DNA of 16,857 nt from Thermoproteota archaeon (GCA_026414125.1 JAOAJQ010000010.1:1-16857); one strand, 5' to 3'; counted from the stretch's first letter, positions 5,953 to 13,609 are shown. A program made the numbers and translations. Notes: generated from the sequence alone by a model not told the origin.

Positions 5953-7551
5953 TTATTGAGGATAAACGTTGAAGATCTCGCGGACGGAGTCTTTTTTAAC
6001 GTTCTCGTCAAGCTTACACGGTGTTTTAGCACGATGAAAATCATTCCCTATGAGCAGGATGTCTTTTGTTTTGTCTCCACTGAGTTGCAGGAAGGTGGCT
6101 GTCCCCTCAGGTGCTACGCAACCGTGAATCACAGCGTCTTCGACTTGTTCCAGTCTGACTGCAGGGGCTTCAAAGCCCAGCTTTGCCTGGCGGCCTTTAA
6201 AACCCTCGAGCACAAGACCCTTTATGTTCTTTAGGAAGAGTGCACTTTCCCAAGTCGACGATTCTGGTTCACACCAGAAAACCTCCACGTCCTTCAGCTT
6301 CAAATTCTTAGCCCACTGGAACTGGAGACAGTGAACGGCTTTCTCATAGGGTGCCTTCGGATCTGAGGATATGTAGAGCCTCAGGTTTTCAATAGTTATG
6401 TCTTCAAGCCAACTGTCAGGATGCCCGTTGCAGATGCTAGAACCCTTGCCTCTGGCTATCACATTCTTAATATGGACTCGTCGGATTACCCCTGCTGGGG
6501 CATCAGTGCCTGGTTTTACGCTCTTGTGGACTTCACTCCTCCGCTTAATGTTGAAGTGTATCGGGTCGCCGTCGCCCCACCAGAACCAGTCGTGCCTCGT
6601 GCAATCCACCACCAAGTTTGATAGGACTACGTCACTCACATAACCGCCGTCAAAGTTCATGAAGGCTATGCCCCTGTTTGCTCCTACTACAACACAATTA
6701 TCGATAGTTACGTTGCGTATGCAGTTCATGTTACCATCGCAAAATTTTATGGCGCTAGATGCTGAAGTCAACCGGCAATTCGTCACGGTGATGTTCTCGC
6801 ATGGAAGGGCAGGGCCAAACCAGTTCATCGAATAAAATACGAGAGCATCATCACCGGTCTCAATTGTACAGTTTGCGATTCGCAAATCCTTGCAACCGTC
6901 AGGGTCGATTCCATCAGCCCAAACCCCTTCTTTAAGGCTGCTGTATATGTAAATGCCGTCGATAACCGTTCTTTCACACCCGTAAAGATTAAGCGTCCAA
7001 GAGGGGGAATTTACTAAAGATATGCCTGAGATTCTAACGTTTTTACAGTTGAGCAAAAGGATGAGTTTCTTCCTGCCGTACATATCTTTAGGGAAAGGAC
7101 GGAAGACGTTTTTTCCAAGAGAGAGCATAAGCTCCTTGTTGGGCCTGATAAAGTCGTCTTCAAAATCATCCAAACGCCAGACATACTCTGCTTGCCCATC
7201 GAGAGTACCGCACCCCTCTATCGTAACGTTCTCCAAATGCTCTCCGAATATCAGAGCGTTCTTAAGCTCCGATTCGTCACCGATTTTAACCTCCTCTTTT
7301 AACGCATACAGCCTAGATCCGGCCTCAAGATGAAGCCGGACATTTCCACTAAGACATATTTTTCCTGAAGGGTAGTCTCCTGGAGGAAAATACACCAAGC
7401 CCCCGTTGGTTGCAGCACATGCGTCAATAGCCCTCTGTATCGCTTTTTGAGCGTTGTCGTCTTTTTTTCCAGTTGCGCCAAAGCTTTTTACATTATAGAG
7501 AGGCAAGTCTGAAGCAGCACGATTATCAACACTATTGCTTCGATTACCCAT
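5953..7551 (-). CDS. GH28-family right-handed beta-helix glycoside hydrolase (polygalacturonase-like)
   Basis: GH28 enzymes hydrolyse galacturonic-acid or rhamnogalacturonan linkages in pectin-like polymers. The N-terminus has YNVKSFGATGKKDDNAQKAI (residues 19-38) and GGLVYFPPGDY, which are typical of pectate-lyase-superfamily beta helices. The catalytic region has NSPSWTLNLYGC, WADGIDPDG (Asp213, Asp216) and TGDDAL (Asp234, Asp235), matching the DGxD and DD aspartates of GH28. The GHG histidine motif is replaced by SSAIKF, as in several GH28-like subfamilies, so the substrate is uncertain. No signal peptide is visible, so it probably acts on imported oligosaccharides. I chose ATG 7551 (532 residues) over TTG 7575 because TTG 7575 lies inside the likely TATA box. 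Below it lies the secreted-protein gene, convergent; the amidohydrolase gene is upstream on the same strand. Confidence 0.87.
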   Translation of the reverse strand: MGNRSNSVDNRAASDLPLYNVKSFGATGKKDDNAQKAIQRAIDACAATNGGLVYFPPGDYPSGKICLSGNVRLHLEAGSRLYALKEEVKIGDESELKNALIFGEHLENVTIEGCGTLDGQAEYVWRLDDFEDDFIRPNKELMLSLGKNVFRPFPKDMYGRKKLILLLNCKNVRISGISLVNSPSWTLNLYGCERTVIDGIYIYSSLKEGVWADGIDPDGCKDLRIANCTIETGDDALVFYSMNWFGPALPCENITVTNCRLTSASSAIKFCDGNMNCIRNVTIDNCVVVGANRGIAFMNFDGGYVSDVVLSNLVVDCTRHDWFWWGDGDPIHFNIKRRSEVHKSVKPGTDAPAGVIRRVHIKNVIARGKGSSICNGHPDSWLEDITIENLRLYISSDPKAPYEKAVHCLQFQWAKNLKLKDVEVFWCEPESSTWESALFLKNIKGLVLEGFKGRQAKLGFEAPAVRLEQVEDAVIHGCVAPEGTATFLQLSGDKTKDILLIGNDFHRAKTPCKLDENVKKDSVREIFNVYPQ

Positions 7552-7572
7552 GTCTTTAGAAAATAGAAAGGA

Positions 7573-7599
7573 CAAATAAATTTAGCGAAGTTCGCTAAA
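7573..7599 (-). promoter_or_regulatory. Promoter with overlapping 19-bp operator upstream of the GH28 gene
   Basis: On the minus strand, CGCTAAATTTATTTG is a strong BRE/TATA candidate. Its centre is about 27 nt from the ATG at 7551, which fits a leaderless start. Overlapping its upstream half is TTTAGCGAA-G-TTCGCTAAA (7581-7599), a perfect 9-1-9 inverted repeat. This placement is typical of archaeal repressor operators that block TBP/TFB binding. Confidence 0.65.
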
Positions 7600-7694
7600 A
7601 CGCGTAAAATATGTATCGTGTGTGCAAGCCGGTGATACTTTATATGAAGAGGAGGGCTTCATTAGGAGACGTTTTTCTAAGCAACCATTCCCCT

Positions 7695-8969
7695 TTAAAC
7701 CTTAAGCTGATACAGGCTTCTAGGGTTCTCATAGAACCACATTCTAGCGAGCTCCACAGCCTCGTTCTCAGTCATGAAGCCTTCTTCGACACGCTTACCC
7801 AAAACCTTGGCCACATCTTCACGCGCCATGACAAGGTGCCCGTAAACCTTCTCAACTGGTATCTCATAGTCGCCGCCGAAAGCTATGATCTTGTTCACCG
7901 GCACGAGGTCAATCATCTCGTCGAGAGCCGTGCACGCGAGCCTCTGGGATATCACATGGCACCAGCACATGTTCAGCCAAACGTTTGGGAAATTCTTCCC
8001 AATGATTATCGCCTCCCTAACATATGGGATACCCAGATGATACATGTCGAACCTCGTAGCCGGGTGCCTCTCAAAAATGGGAATCATGTGCTGCGGATCC
8101 AGGTCCCTGAAATCACCCCACATTCCAGTGTGGACGGCGACAACCAGGTTGAGCTCGGCAGCCATTTTCAGAATCTCCTCTACCAGGAAGCAGTAGAGCG
8201 GGTTCATGAACGGAAGCTCTTTCTCACTGTTATGAATCAGCCCGTCAAATAATGCTACGGCCCTACTTCTACTCGGCTTCAAAAACTTGTGGGAGGACAT
8301 TTTAAGCCCCACAACTCCCTCGCTCTTCCACTTCTCCAAGCCCTCCCTAACCATCTCCAGGTAATCATCCAAATTCCTGACGCTCCGACCAAGTCTGGCG
8401 GCGTGATCATCAACAGTCTTCCTAGACCTTACTGAAGCATAGGTGTCTAGAGGCATCAAAGGTATTAAAAGATCCAAGTCGTAGTCAGTCCGGTTGTGCT
8501 GCGTCAGCGCAACCCTGATCTTGCATTTTTCGCGCAGAATCCTACGGTATATGCCGGGCCTGTTCTCCGCTGCGATCCTCTCAGAAACCTCTCTGTAGTT
8601 CTTCTCGTTAATATCGTCAAAGCCATAGATCTCTCTGGCCGCTATGAATGCGGGTCGAGCGTAAGAGCCGTACCGTATCATTTTCAAGTATGGTGAGAAC
8701 ATTTCCCAGCGCCTCTCCAAGGGAATTGATGGGTTGTGAATCATATCCCAGTAATCACCAGATGTACCGGGTCCCCATAAGCCGTCTCTGCTCCCAGGCA
8801 TTCCGGAAGCCCATAGGTCAACCCTTGTATAGTGGCTGAACAAGGTGAAAACATCCGCACTATGCTCTAGACGAACACTCTCAGGCGGGAGATGCTCATG
8901 CGCATCGATAATCTCAAACTCCTTAATCGCCCTCAGAATGCTTTCCTCAAAGGGTGAGAGCTTCATCAC
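7695..8969 (-). CDS. Amidohydrolase-superfamily protein (uronate-isomerase or lactonase-like TIM barrel)
   Basis: Members of this superfamily use one or two metal ions to hydrolyse amides, esters or lactones, or to isomerise or decarboxylate sugar acids. The metal ligands appear in order: IDAHEHL (His24, His26), GLKMS (Lys223), VVAVHTGMWG (His280), MYHLG (His311) and FGGDYE (Asp367). The 424-residue length suits the amidohydrolase-2 or uronate-isomerase-like branches. The sequence contains KMSSHKF and many aromatic residues, but no specific substrate can be read. The gene is 144 nt upstream of the GH28 start on the same strand. A role in breaking down the sugar acids released by GH28 is plausible but inferred. 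Two ATGs in tandem (8969 and 8966) begin the gene, behind a likely TATA. Confidence 0.85.
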   Translation of the reverse strand: MMKLSPFEESILRAIKEFEIIDAHEHLPPESVRLEHSADVFTLFSHYTRVDLWASGMPGSRDGLWGPGTSGDYWDMIHNPSIPLERRWEMFSPYLKMIRYGSYARPAFIAAREIYGFDDINEKNYREVSERIAAENRPGIYRRILREKCKIRVALTQHNRTDYDLDLLIPLMPLDTYASVRSRKTVDDHAARLGRSVRNLDDYLEMVREGLEKWKSEGVVGLKMSSHKFLKPSRSRAVALFDGLIHNSEKELPFMNPLYCFLVEEILKMAAELNLVVAVHTGMWGDFRDLDPQHMIPIFERHPATRFDMYHLGIPYVREAIIIGKNFPNVWLNMCWCHVISQRLACTALDEMIDLVPVNKIIAFGGDYEIPVEKVYGHLVMAREDVAKVLGKRVEEGFMTENEAVELARMWFYENPRSLYQLKV

Positions 8970-8984
8970 ACCGTATAATTAAAG

Positions 8985-9019
8985 GTTATTTTTAAATTTT
9001 TCTATACTATATTTATAGT
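8985..9019 (-). promoter_or_regulatory. Promoter of the amidohydrolase gene with adjacent inverted repeat
   Basis: On the minus strand AAATTTAAAAATAAC (about 8986-9000) is centred roughly 24 nt from the ATG at 8969 and fits a TATA box. Immediately upstream, ACTATA-TT-TATAGT (9006-9019) is a perfect 6-2-6 inverted repeat, located at about -37 to -50. It could bind an activator or repressor. It is very AT-rich, so chance is a fair alternative. Confidence 0.4.
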
Positions 9020-9039
9020 GCGTCTAGAAACCCTTTATT

Positions 9040-9879
9040 TCAAGTTATCGTGAACTCGCAGCAGGGGTCTCCCTTCGCAATACACCTAGTTTCAACAACC
9101 TTCACCTCCCTGTCGAACAACCGTGTGAAGAACCCAGCTACAAGACCCCTTGAGAAATGGCCGTAAGTCGCTTCACTGCCCCTGCCTATCTCACACTCGA
9201 AGCTTTCATAGACCCGTATCTGGGCCATACCTTTATCAAGATTCATCTCAACGATATCGACTATACCCCAGCCCATAGTTCTGAGAAAAGTCTTCGCAAG
9301 CTCAAGAATGGCTTCAGGCTTCTCTGAGCCGACAGTATCCGCGTAGTCACTATAGGTCTGGTACCCGATGTTGAACCCAACGTAGTAAAGCATCACCTCC
9401 CCTGCGGTGCCAAACCGCTCCCTAATCCCCTTAAACAGCGATTCGTAAGTCCTTCTCCTGAAGACTACTATCCTCTCCTTACCGAGGACAAGCGGGAAGA
9501 AATAATCGTCTGAGAGAACACCTGTCCCGCTCGGATATATTATGCGTGCCTTCTTAACGAACTCTTGCTTACTTACAAGCTCTAGGGCTTCCTCAGGCGT
9601 GACAATAGCGTTTGAAAAATCCAGGAAGGCCACTGCCTTCGCGAAAGGCTCGCGAGCCCTAACCATGGAGACCTGGATGAACCTGATCACGATCCCAAGG
9701 TTCTCCGCAATCTCCCCCAGCCTCCGGACAACATCCTTCCCGAAGGTGGTCTCCAACACGACGCCGCACCACTTCTGGCCCCTGTCAAGAACCGTCAGCC
9801 TGCCCAGGTCTAAAGGGTTGAGCTCCCCCAGCTTCTGAAAATCTAGTACTCCTGAACCCGGAGAATCCTCACAGCCCAC
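9040..9879 (-). CDS. V4R-domain sensor protein with N-terminal ACT-like region
   Basis: V4R domains are small-molecule- or metal-binding modules found in archaeal regulators, such as the methanogen redox regulator MsvR, and in bacterial hydrocarbon-sensing activators. Residues about 130-279 form the V4R domain: LFKGIRERFGTAG, GVIDIVEMNLD-like strands, ESFECEIG, YGHFSRGLVAGF, and the terminal CxxxGDPCCEF motif (Cys266, Gly270, Asp271, Cys273, Cys274). Residues about 27-115 resemble an ACT-like or beta-alpha-beta fold ending in IIYPSGTG. No helix-turn-helix is evident, so it may regulate through a partner or act in metabolism. The gene begins with GTG 9879, placed about 26 nt from a TATA element, which fits a leaderless mRNA. 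It lies downstream of the rubrerythrin-like gene, and its Cys cluster suggests redox or metal sensing. Confidence 0.85.
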   Translation of the reverse strand: MGCEDSPGSGVLDFQKLGELNPLDLGRLTVLDRGQKWCGVVLETTFGKDVVRRLGEIAENLGIVIRFIQVSMVRAREPFAKAVAFLDFSNAIVTPEEALELVSKQEFVKKARIIYPSGTGVLSDDYFFPLVLGKERIVVFRRRTYESLFKGIRERFGTAGEVMLYYVGFNIGYQTYSDYADTVGSEKPEAILELAKTFLRTMGWGIVDIVEMNLDKGMAQIRVYESFECEIGRGSEATYGHFSRGLVAGFFTRLFDREVKVVETRCIAKGDPCCEFTIT

Positions 9880-9898
9880 TCTTTTACAATACGGTTGA

Positions 9899-9914
9899 AG
9901 TATATAAATAGTAT
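9899..9914 (-). promoter_or_regulatory. TATA element for the V4R gene
   Basis: On the minus strand the sequence TACTATTTATATACTTC is centred about 26 nt from the GTG at 9879. It falls in the 153-nt gap to the rubrerythrin-like gene, so the V4R gene can be transcribed separately from the genes upstream. Confidence 0.55.
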
Positions 9915-10032
9915 GGAATAGTGAACACTGTTAAACAATACTGCTTTCGGCTCCTGTTGCTGCCCATGCTACTGAGAGCTATTAAAGCAACGGGGCTCCG
10001 GATATGCGTAAGCAGCTTCCCTGTTTTTTCTT

Positions 10033-10572
10033 TCACACCGTCTTAAGGAGGTTTTCGATTTTAGCCAAGTGACCCAGCTCAACGTCTATTATCCTGTATA
10101 TTTCCTGCCTGTCTTCTTTCCCAGCCGCCATCGCTATCGAATGGTATAGAAGCATAGTGTCTTTCTCCATCTGGACAGCGGCCTGCATAGCCGATTTTAA
10201 ATCCACGGCTTCCATCGCCCTCTCCGCCCCTTTCTTAAGACTGTTGACTAAACCCGAGGTTTCTAAAACCTGAATATAGTGGTCAGCTAAAACACGCTCC
10301 TCCCCAGCGACATGGGCTTCCCCGCCTGACAGGAGCCTTCTATAGGTCTTAGAGTGCTGCTCCTCGTCTTCAGCAAGCTGGTTGAAAAAAGCCGCGTGCC
10401 CAGGGAACCTCCGGCTTAAAGCAGAGTAAAAAGTCTTGGCAGATTCTTCTGCTGCAATAGCCATCTCCAAGAGAACTGGCCTACTGTAACGGTATCCAGA
10501 CAATAATCCCGCCTCCTCTCTAGTTAAAGCCTTGGCAGTGTATTTAAAGCTATTCCGTATTTCTAAAACCAT
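10033..10572 (-). CDS. Rubrerythrin-like ferritin-superfamily diiron protein
   Basis: Rubrerythrins reduce peroxide in anaerobes using a diiron site in a four-helix bundle. The four ligand helices are seen: AIAAEESAKTFY (Glu42/Glu43), EDEEQH (ExxH, Glu70 and His73), QMEKDTMLLYH (Glu136), and DVELGH (ExxH, Glu165 and His168). This is the full set of helix ligands. No rubredoxin domain (CxxC pairs) is present, so electrons must come from a separate protein. The 179-residue length suits a rubredoxin-less rubrerythrin, with about 30 residues before the bundle. It starts with ATG 10572, 34 nt after the stop of the MttB-family gene, with no clear promoter in between, so cotranscription is likely. 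A plain ferritin-like role cannot be ruled out. Confidence 0.88.
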   Translation of the reverse strand: MVLEIRNSFKYTAKALTREEAGLLSGYRYSRPVLLEMAIAAEESAKTFYSALSRRFPGHAAFFNQLAEDEEQHSKTYRRLLSGGEAHVAGEERVLADHYIQVLETSGLVNSLKKGAERAMEAVDLKSAMQAAVQMEKDTMLLYHSIAMAAGKEDRQEIYRIIDVELGHLAKIENLLKTV

Positions 10573-10606
10573 GAGGCGGGCGGGAGGGCGCGGAATAGCT
10601 AGTCTT

Positions 10607-11998
10607 TCAAAAGTTCTTCAAGGCTCCAGCTAGAAAAGAGGCTGCTTCCCTTCTCGCCTCCTCGAACAGCTCCTTCAACAGTTCATGCTGAAAATCTCTG
10701 ATAGACGGCATTGAGAACTCTCTGCTGAAAACCCTGTGATACTCCCTCATGTATTTCGGCTTCAAATAGCTCCCGCCGGGGCCAACCTCCTTAATCAGTC
10801 TGAGGCAAAGAGTATCCTCGTTCACTTCAACCTCCTTCTCCAGCGTGGAGCGGTAAGAGTAAGCATCAGTCGACTCCGCTGTTTCAAGAACCATGTTCAC
10901 AAATGATGAGCCCCGCGTGAAAGAGTTTTCGCAGATAATATTGTCAATCACCAGCTTAAGAATGCTCTGAGTCTTCTCGCCCTCAAGCATCCCTGGTCCT
11001 GAGATAACGTTTACACCAGCCTCCCTTCCCATTGTTAAACAGTAGGCTGACTCTACGAAAGCCCTCTCGTCAACCATCAGAGAGTCAGAAACTCCGAGGT
11101 AGGCGTGAGTCGGAATCCCGAAGTGTTTACCAATTCGGTTGTAAGCTAGGATAAGCTTCAAAACCCCGGGGTGGCTCATTAAAGGAGTCTTGCCAAGCAG
11201 GGAAGGTGAGCCTCCGTAGATGACCTTGGCCCCCGGCGCGGCGCACTCAGCCAGCACGATCCCGCTAAGGTTCTCAGCATGATGCTGGACAAGGCTTCCG
11301 GCTAGAGTCGGGGGAGAACAGACGAAGGGAATAGGCATGGATATGATTGTCGAAGGAATATTGTTCCTAGCACACTCAACCACGCTGTGGCTTAAATGCC
11401 TGCTCCAGCGTAGAGGACTATTCGGGCAGGCGTCGAAAATCGCGACCGGCCTGCTCGGATCAGTAAACCTTGAGAGAAGGCTCATCATCCTCCCGAAATC
11501 ATCCTCCTTGAAAACACCTGTGACAACCGGCTTCTTTGAACACTCTAGAACAGCCTGAAGCCTAGAGACGGCGCGCAGATCCTCTTCAACATCCTGAACC
11601 ACCAGTGCTGTGCTCTGCATGTGTATGAAAGACAGTTTCTCAACAACCTGGGAAAACCTCACCATATCTCCATAAAACGGTCTCCTTCGTACCCCGTTCT
11701 CGTCAATATACCAGCTTGCCGTTGAACCCGGGTTAAAGTAAACATTATCATCCTCAAGCCTGCAGCTCAACCTCCCATCCAGATCGTAGAGGCTAATGGA
11801 GGAAGGAGCCTTCTTCAAACAATCCTTCACCAACTCCTCAGGAATATATGCTACACTCCCCCTGACCTCAGCCCCGTTAGCCTTTAAAATCTGAAGCGCC
11901 CCACTGCTTTCAAACAATACTCCAACCTCCTGCAAAACCTGCAGAGCGGACCCGTGAACCTCCTCAATCTCACGGCTACTAAGCATGCTTCCAAGCAT
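10607..11998 (-). CDS. MttB-family methyltransferase without pyrrolysine codon
   Basis: MttB-superfamily proteins demethylate trimethylamine, glycine betaine, carnitine and similar methylamines, passing the methyl to a corrinoid protein. The 463 residues follow the family layout: LSSREIEEVHGSALQVLQEV, GVLFESSGALQIL, YIPEELVKDCLKKAPSS (about 54-70), NPGSTASWYID, and the barrel segments FDACPNSPLRW and YGGSPSLLGKTPLMSHPG. True MttB contains pyrrolysine encoded by an in-frame amber codon. This frame is open throughout, so it belongs to the non-pyrrolysine branch, like glycine betaine methyltransferase MtgB. No corrinoid-binding protein or reactivase is in the window. The ATG at 11998 is about 24 nt from a TATA element (12017-12026), so the message is likely leaderless. 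A second ATG lies at 11986. Substrate is unknown. Confidence 0.88.
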   Translation of the reverse strand: MLGSMLSSREIEEVHGSALQVLQEVGVLFESSGALQILKANGAEVRGSVAYIPEELVKDCLKKAPSSISLYDLDGRLSCRLEDDNVYFNPGSTASWYIDENGVRRRPFYGDMVRFSQVVEKLSFIHMQSTALVVQDVEEDLRAVSRLQAVLECSKKPVVTGVFKEDDFGRMMSLLSRFTDPSRPVAIFDACPNSPLRWSRHLSHSVVECARNNIPSTIISMPIPFVCSPPTLAGSLVQHHAENLSGIVLAECAAPGAKVIYGGSPSLLGKTPLMSHPGVLKLILAYNRIGKHFGIPTHAYLGVSDSLMVDERAFVESAYCLTMGREAGVNVISGPGMLEGEKTQSILKLVIDNIICENSFTRGSSFVNMVLETAESTDAYSYRSTLEKEVEVNEDTLCLRLIKEVGPGGSYLKPKYMREYHRVFSREFSMPSIRDFQHELLKELFEEARREAASFLAGALKNF

Positions 11999-12000
11999 GC
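11981..12000. repeat. AAGCATG repeats forming an inverted repeat over the MttB-family start
   Basis: The plus strand reads AAGCATGCTT-CC-AAGCATGC, a perfect 8-2-8 inverted repeat (11983-12000) that covers the start codon at 11998 and the second ATG at 11986. The tandem arrangement also creates the MLGSML protein start. It would sit at the expected transcription start. Confidence 0.45.
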
Positions 12001-12016
12001 GGAGACCAGCCTGCTC

Positions 12017-12026
12017 TTAAATAAAA
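12017..12026 (-). promoter_or_regulatory. TATA element of the MttB-family gene
   Basis: Minus-strand TTTTATTTAA is centred about 24 nt from the ATG at 11998, matching an archaeal TATA box for a leaderless transcript. Confidence 0.55.
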
Positions 12027-12063
12027 CAGTTTCCCTAACACCAGGCATTATCCCCTTTTTTAT

Positions 12064-12089
12064 ACATGCTTAGAATATTACACATGCTT
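12064..12089 (-). repeat. Direct repeat of AAGCATGT upstream of the MttB-family promoter
   Basis: On the minus strand AAGCATGTGTAATA and AAGCATGTATAAAA are separated by 18 nt start to start and match at 12 of 14 positions. They lie about 65 to 90 nt upstream of the likely transcription start. With the copies at 11981-12000 this makes four AAGCATG motifs in 110 nt, consistent with a regulator binding region. Confidence 0.4.
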
Positions 12090-12110
12090 CGGTTAACCTC
12101 GAGGAAAACG

Positions 12111-13478
12111 CTACGGATTGAGCAGCCATTTCCAGAGTGGGATATACCGTATCTTCCTACCGTTTGAAACAGCTTCATCTTCATAGTCCCAAGTGACCAC
12201 CAGCAGGTCTTTGCAACGCAACTCTCCTGAAGCCTTGAGCAGTGCTTTAACCTCCCGGGGATTCACCTCGTCTCTCCCGGTGGCGTAAGTCACCTGTATG
12301 AGCTGTTTAATATTCAAACCGTTCTTAACGATGAAATCAACCTCATTATGCTGATAATCCCTCCAGTAGAAGACTTCAAAGTCGCTGAAAGAGTAGCTTC
12401 TGCGCCTTAACAGTTCAACGGCAACCAGGTTCTCCATCAGACCACCTAAGTTTTCCGAAACCCTGAAGCCGATTGAAGTCACGATCCCGTTGTCAACACA
12501 GTAGGCTTTTTTAGGAGATATGAATTGGAGCTTAAGCTTCGGCGAAAACCTTTCCAGGAAAAACAGGAGGTAGGCTTCACTCACCCATTCCGCGTAATTC
12601 TTAACAGTATGCACATCCTTTATGTTCAGTATTCTCCTAAGCCTGCTGAAGCTGAACTCGGAGGAAACGTTTGAAACCATGTACCTGACAAACTCTTTAA
12701 GAGCCACCGTCTTCTTCACCCGATGCCTGCTTGCAACATCCTTCTCAAGCACATCGGAATAAATCGAGACCAGAATCCTCCTGCCGAACTTGCTGGCCTC
12801 CGGAAAGCCCCCGGTTTTAAGATACTCTTCAAGCATACTCTTCAACTTGGAAATTACTATTGTCGAATACTGCCAGTTCTCACCCAGCTCCACGCCGCGT
12901 ATCCTCAGGAACTCTCTGAAGTTAAACGGGTAAAGCACGAAATCAACATGCCTCCCGGTGAGAAGTGTAGCTAGCTCGCTTGAAAGCAGTTGCGAGCTGC
13001 TACCTGTCACGATAATCTTCTTAGAAGTTCTCATTCTGCTTACAAACCTCTCCCAGCCATTGACATGCTGAATCTCGTCGAGAACCATATACTCTAGGTC
13101 CGTGCCGTAAAGCTGGTAAAAAGCCTCAAGCAGGTTCCCAAGGTTCTTAGCCTCAAAGCCAGCAAGTCTCTCGTCAAAGAAGTTAACATACCCGAACTTC
13201 AAGCCTCTGAGAAGCATCCAAGAGAGCAGCGACTTACCGCATCTTCTCACTCCTAGGACAGTAAGAATATTAGGTTGTGAAAGAAAGCTCCTCAGCTTCT
13301 CAGCATCAACATCCCTCTCTATTATTTTCTCAGCTGCGAACAGGCTTTCCATCTCCTCTCTCTGCGAAGCCACTACTTTCTTCAAATAATCGACTTTCAA
13401 CAGAACTGTTTTCACAAGCTTTTTAATAAAGTTTGTGGTTAATAACCGCAAGCTTTTTAAATTCCAGCCGAAAAACAT
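12111..13478 (-). CDS. AAA_14/DUF4143 ATPase
   Basis: This is a family of P-loop ATPases widespread in archaea and bacteria, with an N-terminal AAA domain and a C-terminal DUF4143 nuclease-like domain; the cellular role is not established. Walker A is GVRRCGKSLL (residues 76-85, Lys82) and Walker B is YMVLDEIQ (Asp134, Glu135). A sensor-like VTGSSSQLL follows at 158-165. The C-terminal part has MENLVAVELLRRR (Glu354), HNEVDFIVKNG (Glu378, Asp380) and LIQVTYATGRD, a PD-(D/E)xK-like pattern in which the usual ExK is QVT, so nuclease activity is doubtful. The ATG at 13478 is the longest choice. A TATA-like TTTATTAAAAAG (13420-13430) inside the frame suggests the real start is later, at TTG 13400, GTG 13373 or ATG 13352. 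The 5' end overlaps the vapC remnant. Confidence 0.85.
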   Translation of the reverse strand: MFFGWNLKSLRLLTTNFIKKLVKTVLLKVDYLKKVVASQREEMESLFAAEKIIERDVDAEKLRSFLSQPNILTVLGVRRCGKSLLSWMLLRGLKFGYVNFFDERLAGFEAKNLGNLLEAFYQLYGTDLEYMVLDEIQHVNGWERFVSRMRTSKKIIVTGSSSQLLSSELATLLTGRHVDFVLYPFNFREFLRIRGVELGENWQYSTIVISKLKSMLEEYLKTGGFPEASKFGRRILVSIYSDVLEKDVASRHRVKKTVALKEFVRYMVSNVSSEFSFSRLRRILNIKDVHTVKNYAEWVSEAYLLFFLERFSPKLKLQFISPKKAYCVDNGIVTSIGFRVSENLGGLMENLVAVELLRRRSYSFSDFEVFYWRDYQHNEVDFIVKNGLNIKQLIQVTYATGRDEVNPREVKALLKASGELRCKDLLVVTWDYEDEAVSNGRKIRYIPLWKWLLNP

Positions 13479-13609
13479 CCACGGGTAATTCCAATCACCA
13501 TAGGAGCTTTAACGTGTGCAAGCTTTCCTTCCTTCTCATCCGGATTCTTCGAATCGTACAGCGTGGCGAAAAACCTCGTATCGTAAACAGCCTTTCTCCT
13601 AACGGTCAT
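13457..13609 (-). pseudogene. Truncated VapC-like PIN toxin remnant
   Basis: A 50-codon frame begins with ATG 13609. It reads TVRRKAVYDTRFFATLYDSK, which matches the start of archaeal PIN-domain toxins: a strand ending in the first catalytic Asp (VYDTRFF, Asp10), followed by a helix. It runs on to NPDEKEGKLAHVKAPMVIG and stops at 13457, far short of the roughly 130 residues and the later acidic residues of a working PIN domain. Its first codons overlap the antitoxin-like frame by 11 nt (ATGACCGTTAG), the classic vapBC layout. The 3' part appears to have been lost where the ATPase gene begins. Recognition is by eye. Confidence 0.55.

Noticed and set aside
7611..8252. A 213-codon open frame on the plus strand.
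   Set aside because: It lies antisense to the amidohydrolase gene, whose metal-binding motifs are intact, and its translation has no family features.
10607..11998. Pyrrolysine-containing trimethylamine methyltransferase.
   Set aside because: The reading frame is uninterrupted and no amber codon occurs inside it, so it falls in the non-pyrrolysine branch.
12052..12064. T-run CCCCTTTTTTATAC as a terminator or TATA box.
   Set aside because: No plus-strand gene ends or begins near it, and on the minus strand it is an A-run between two genes, so no role can be assigned.
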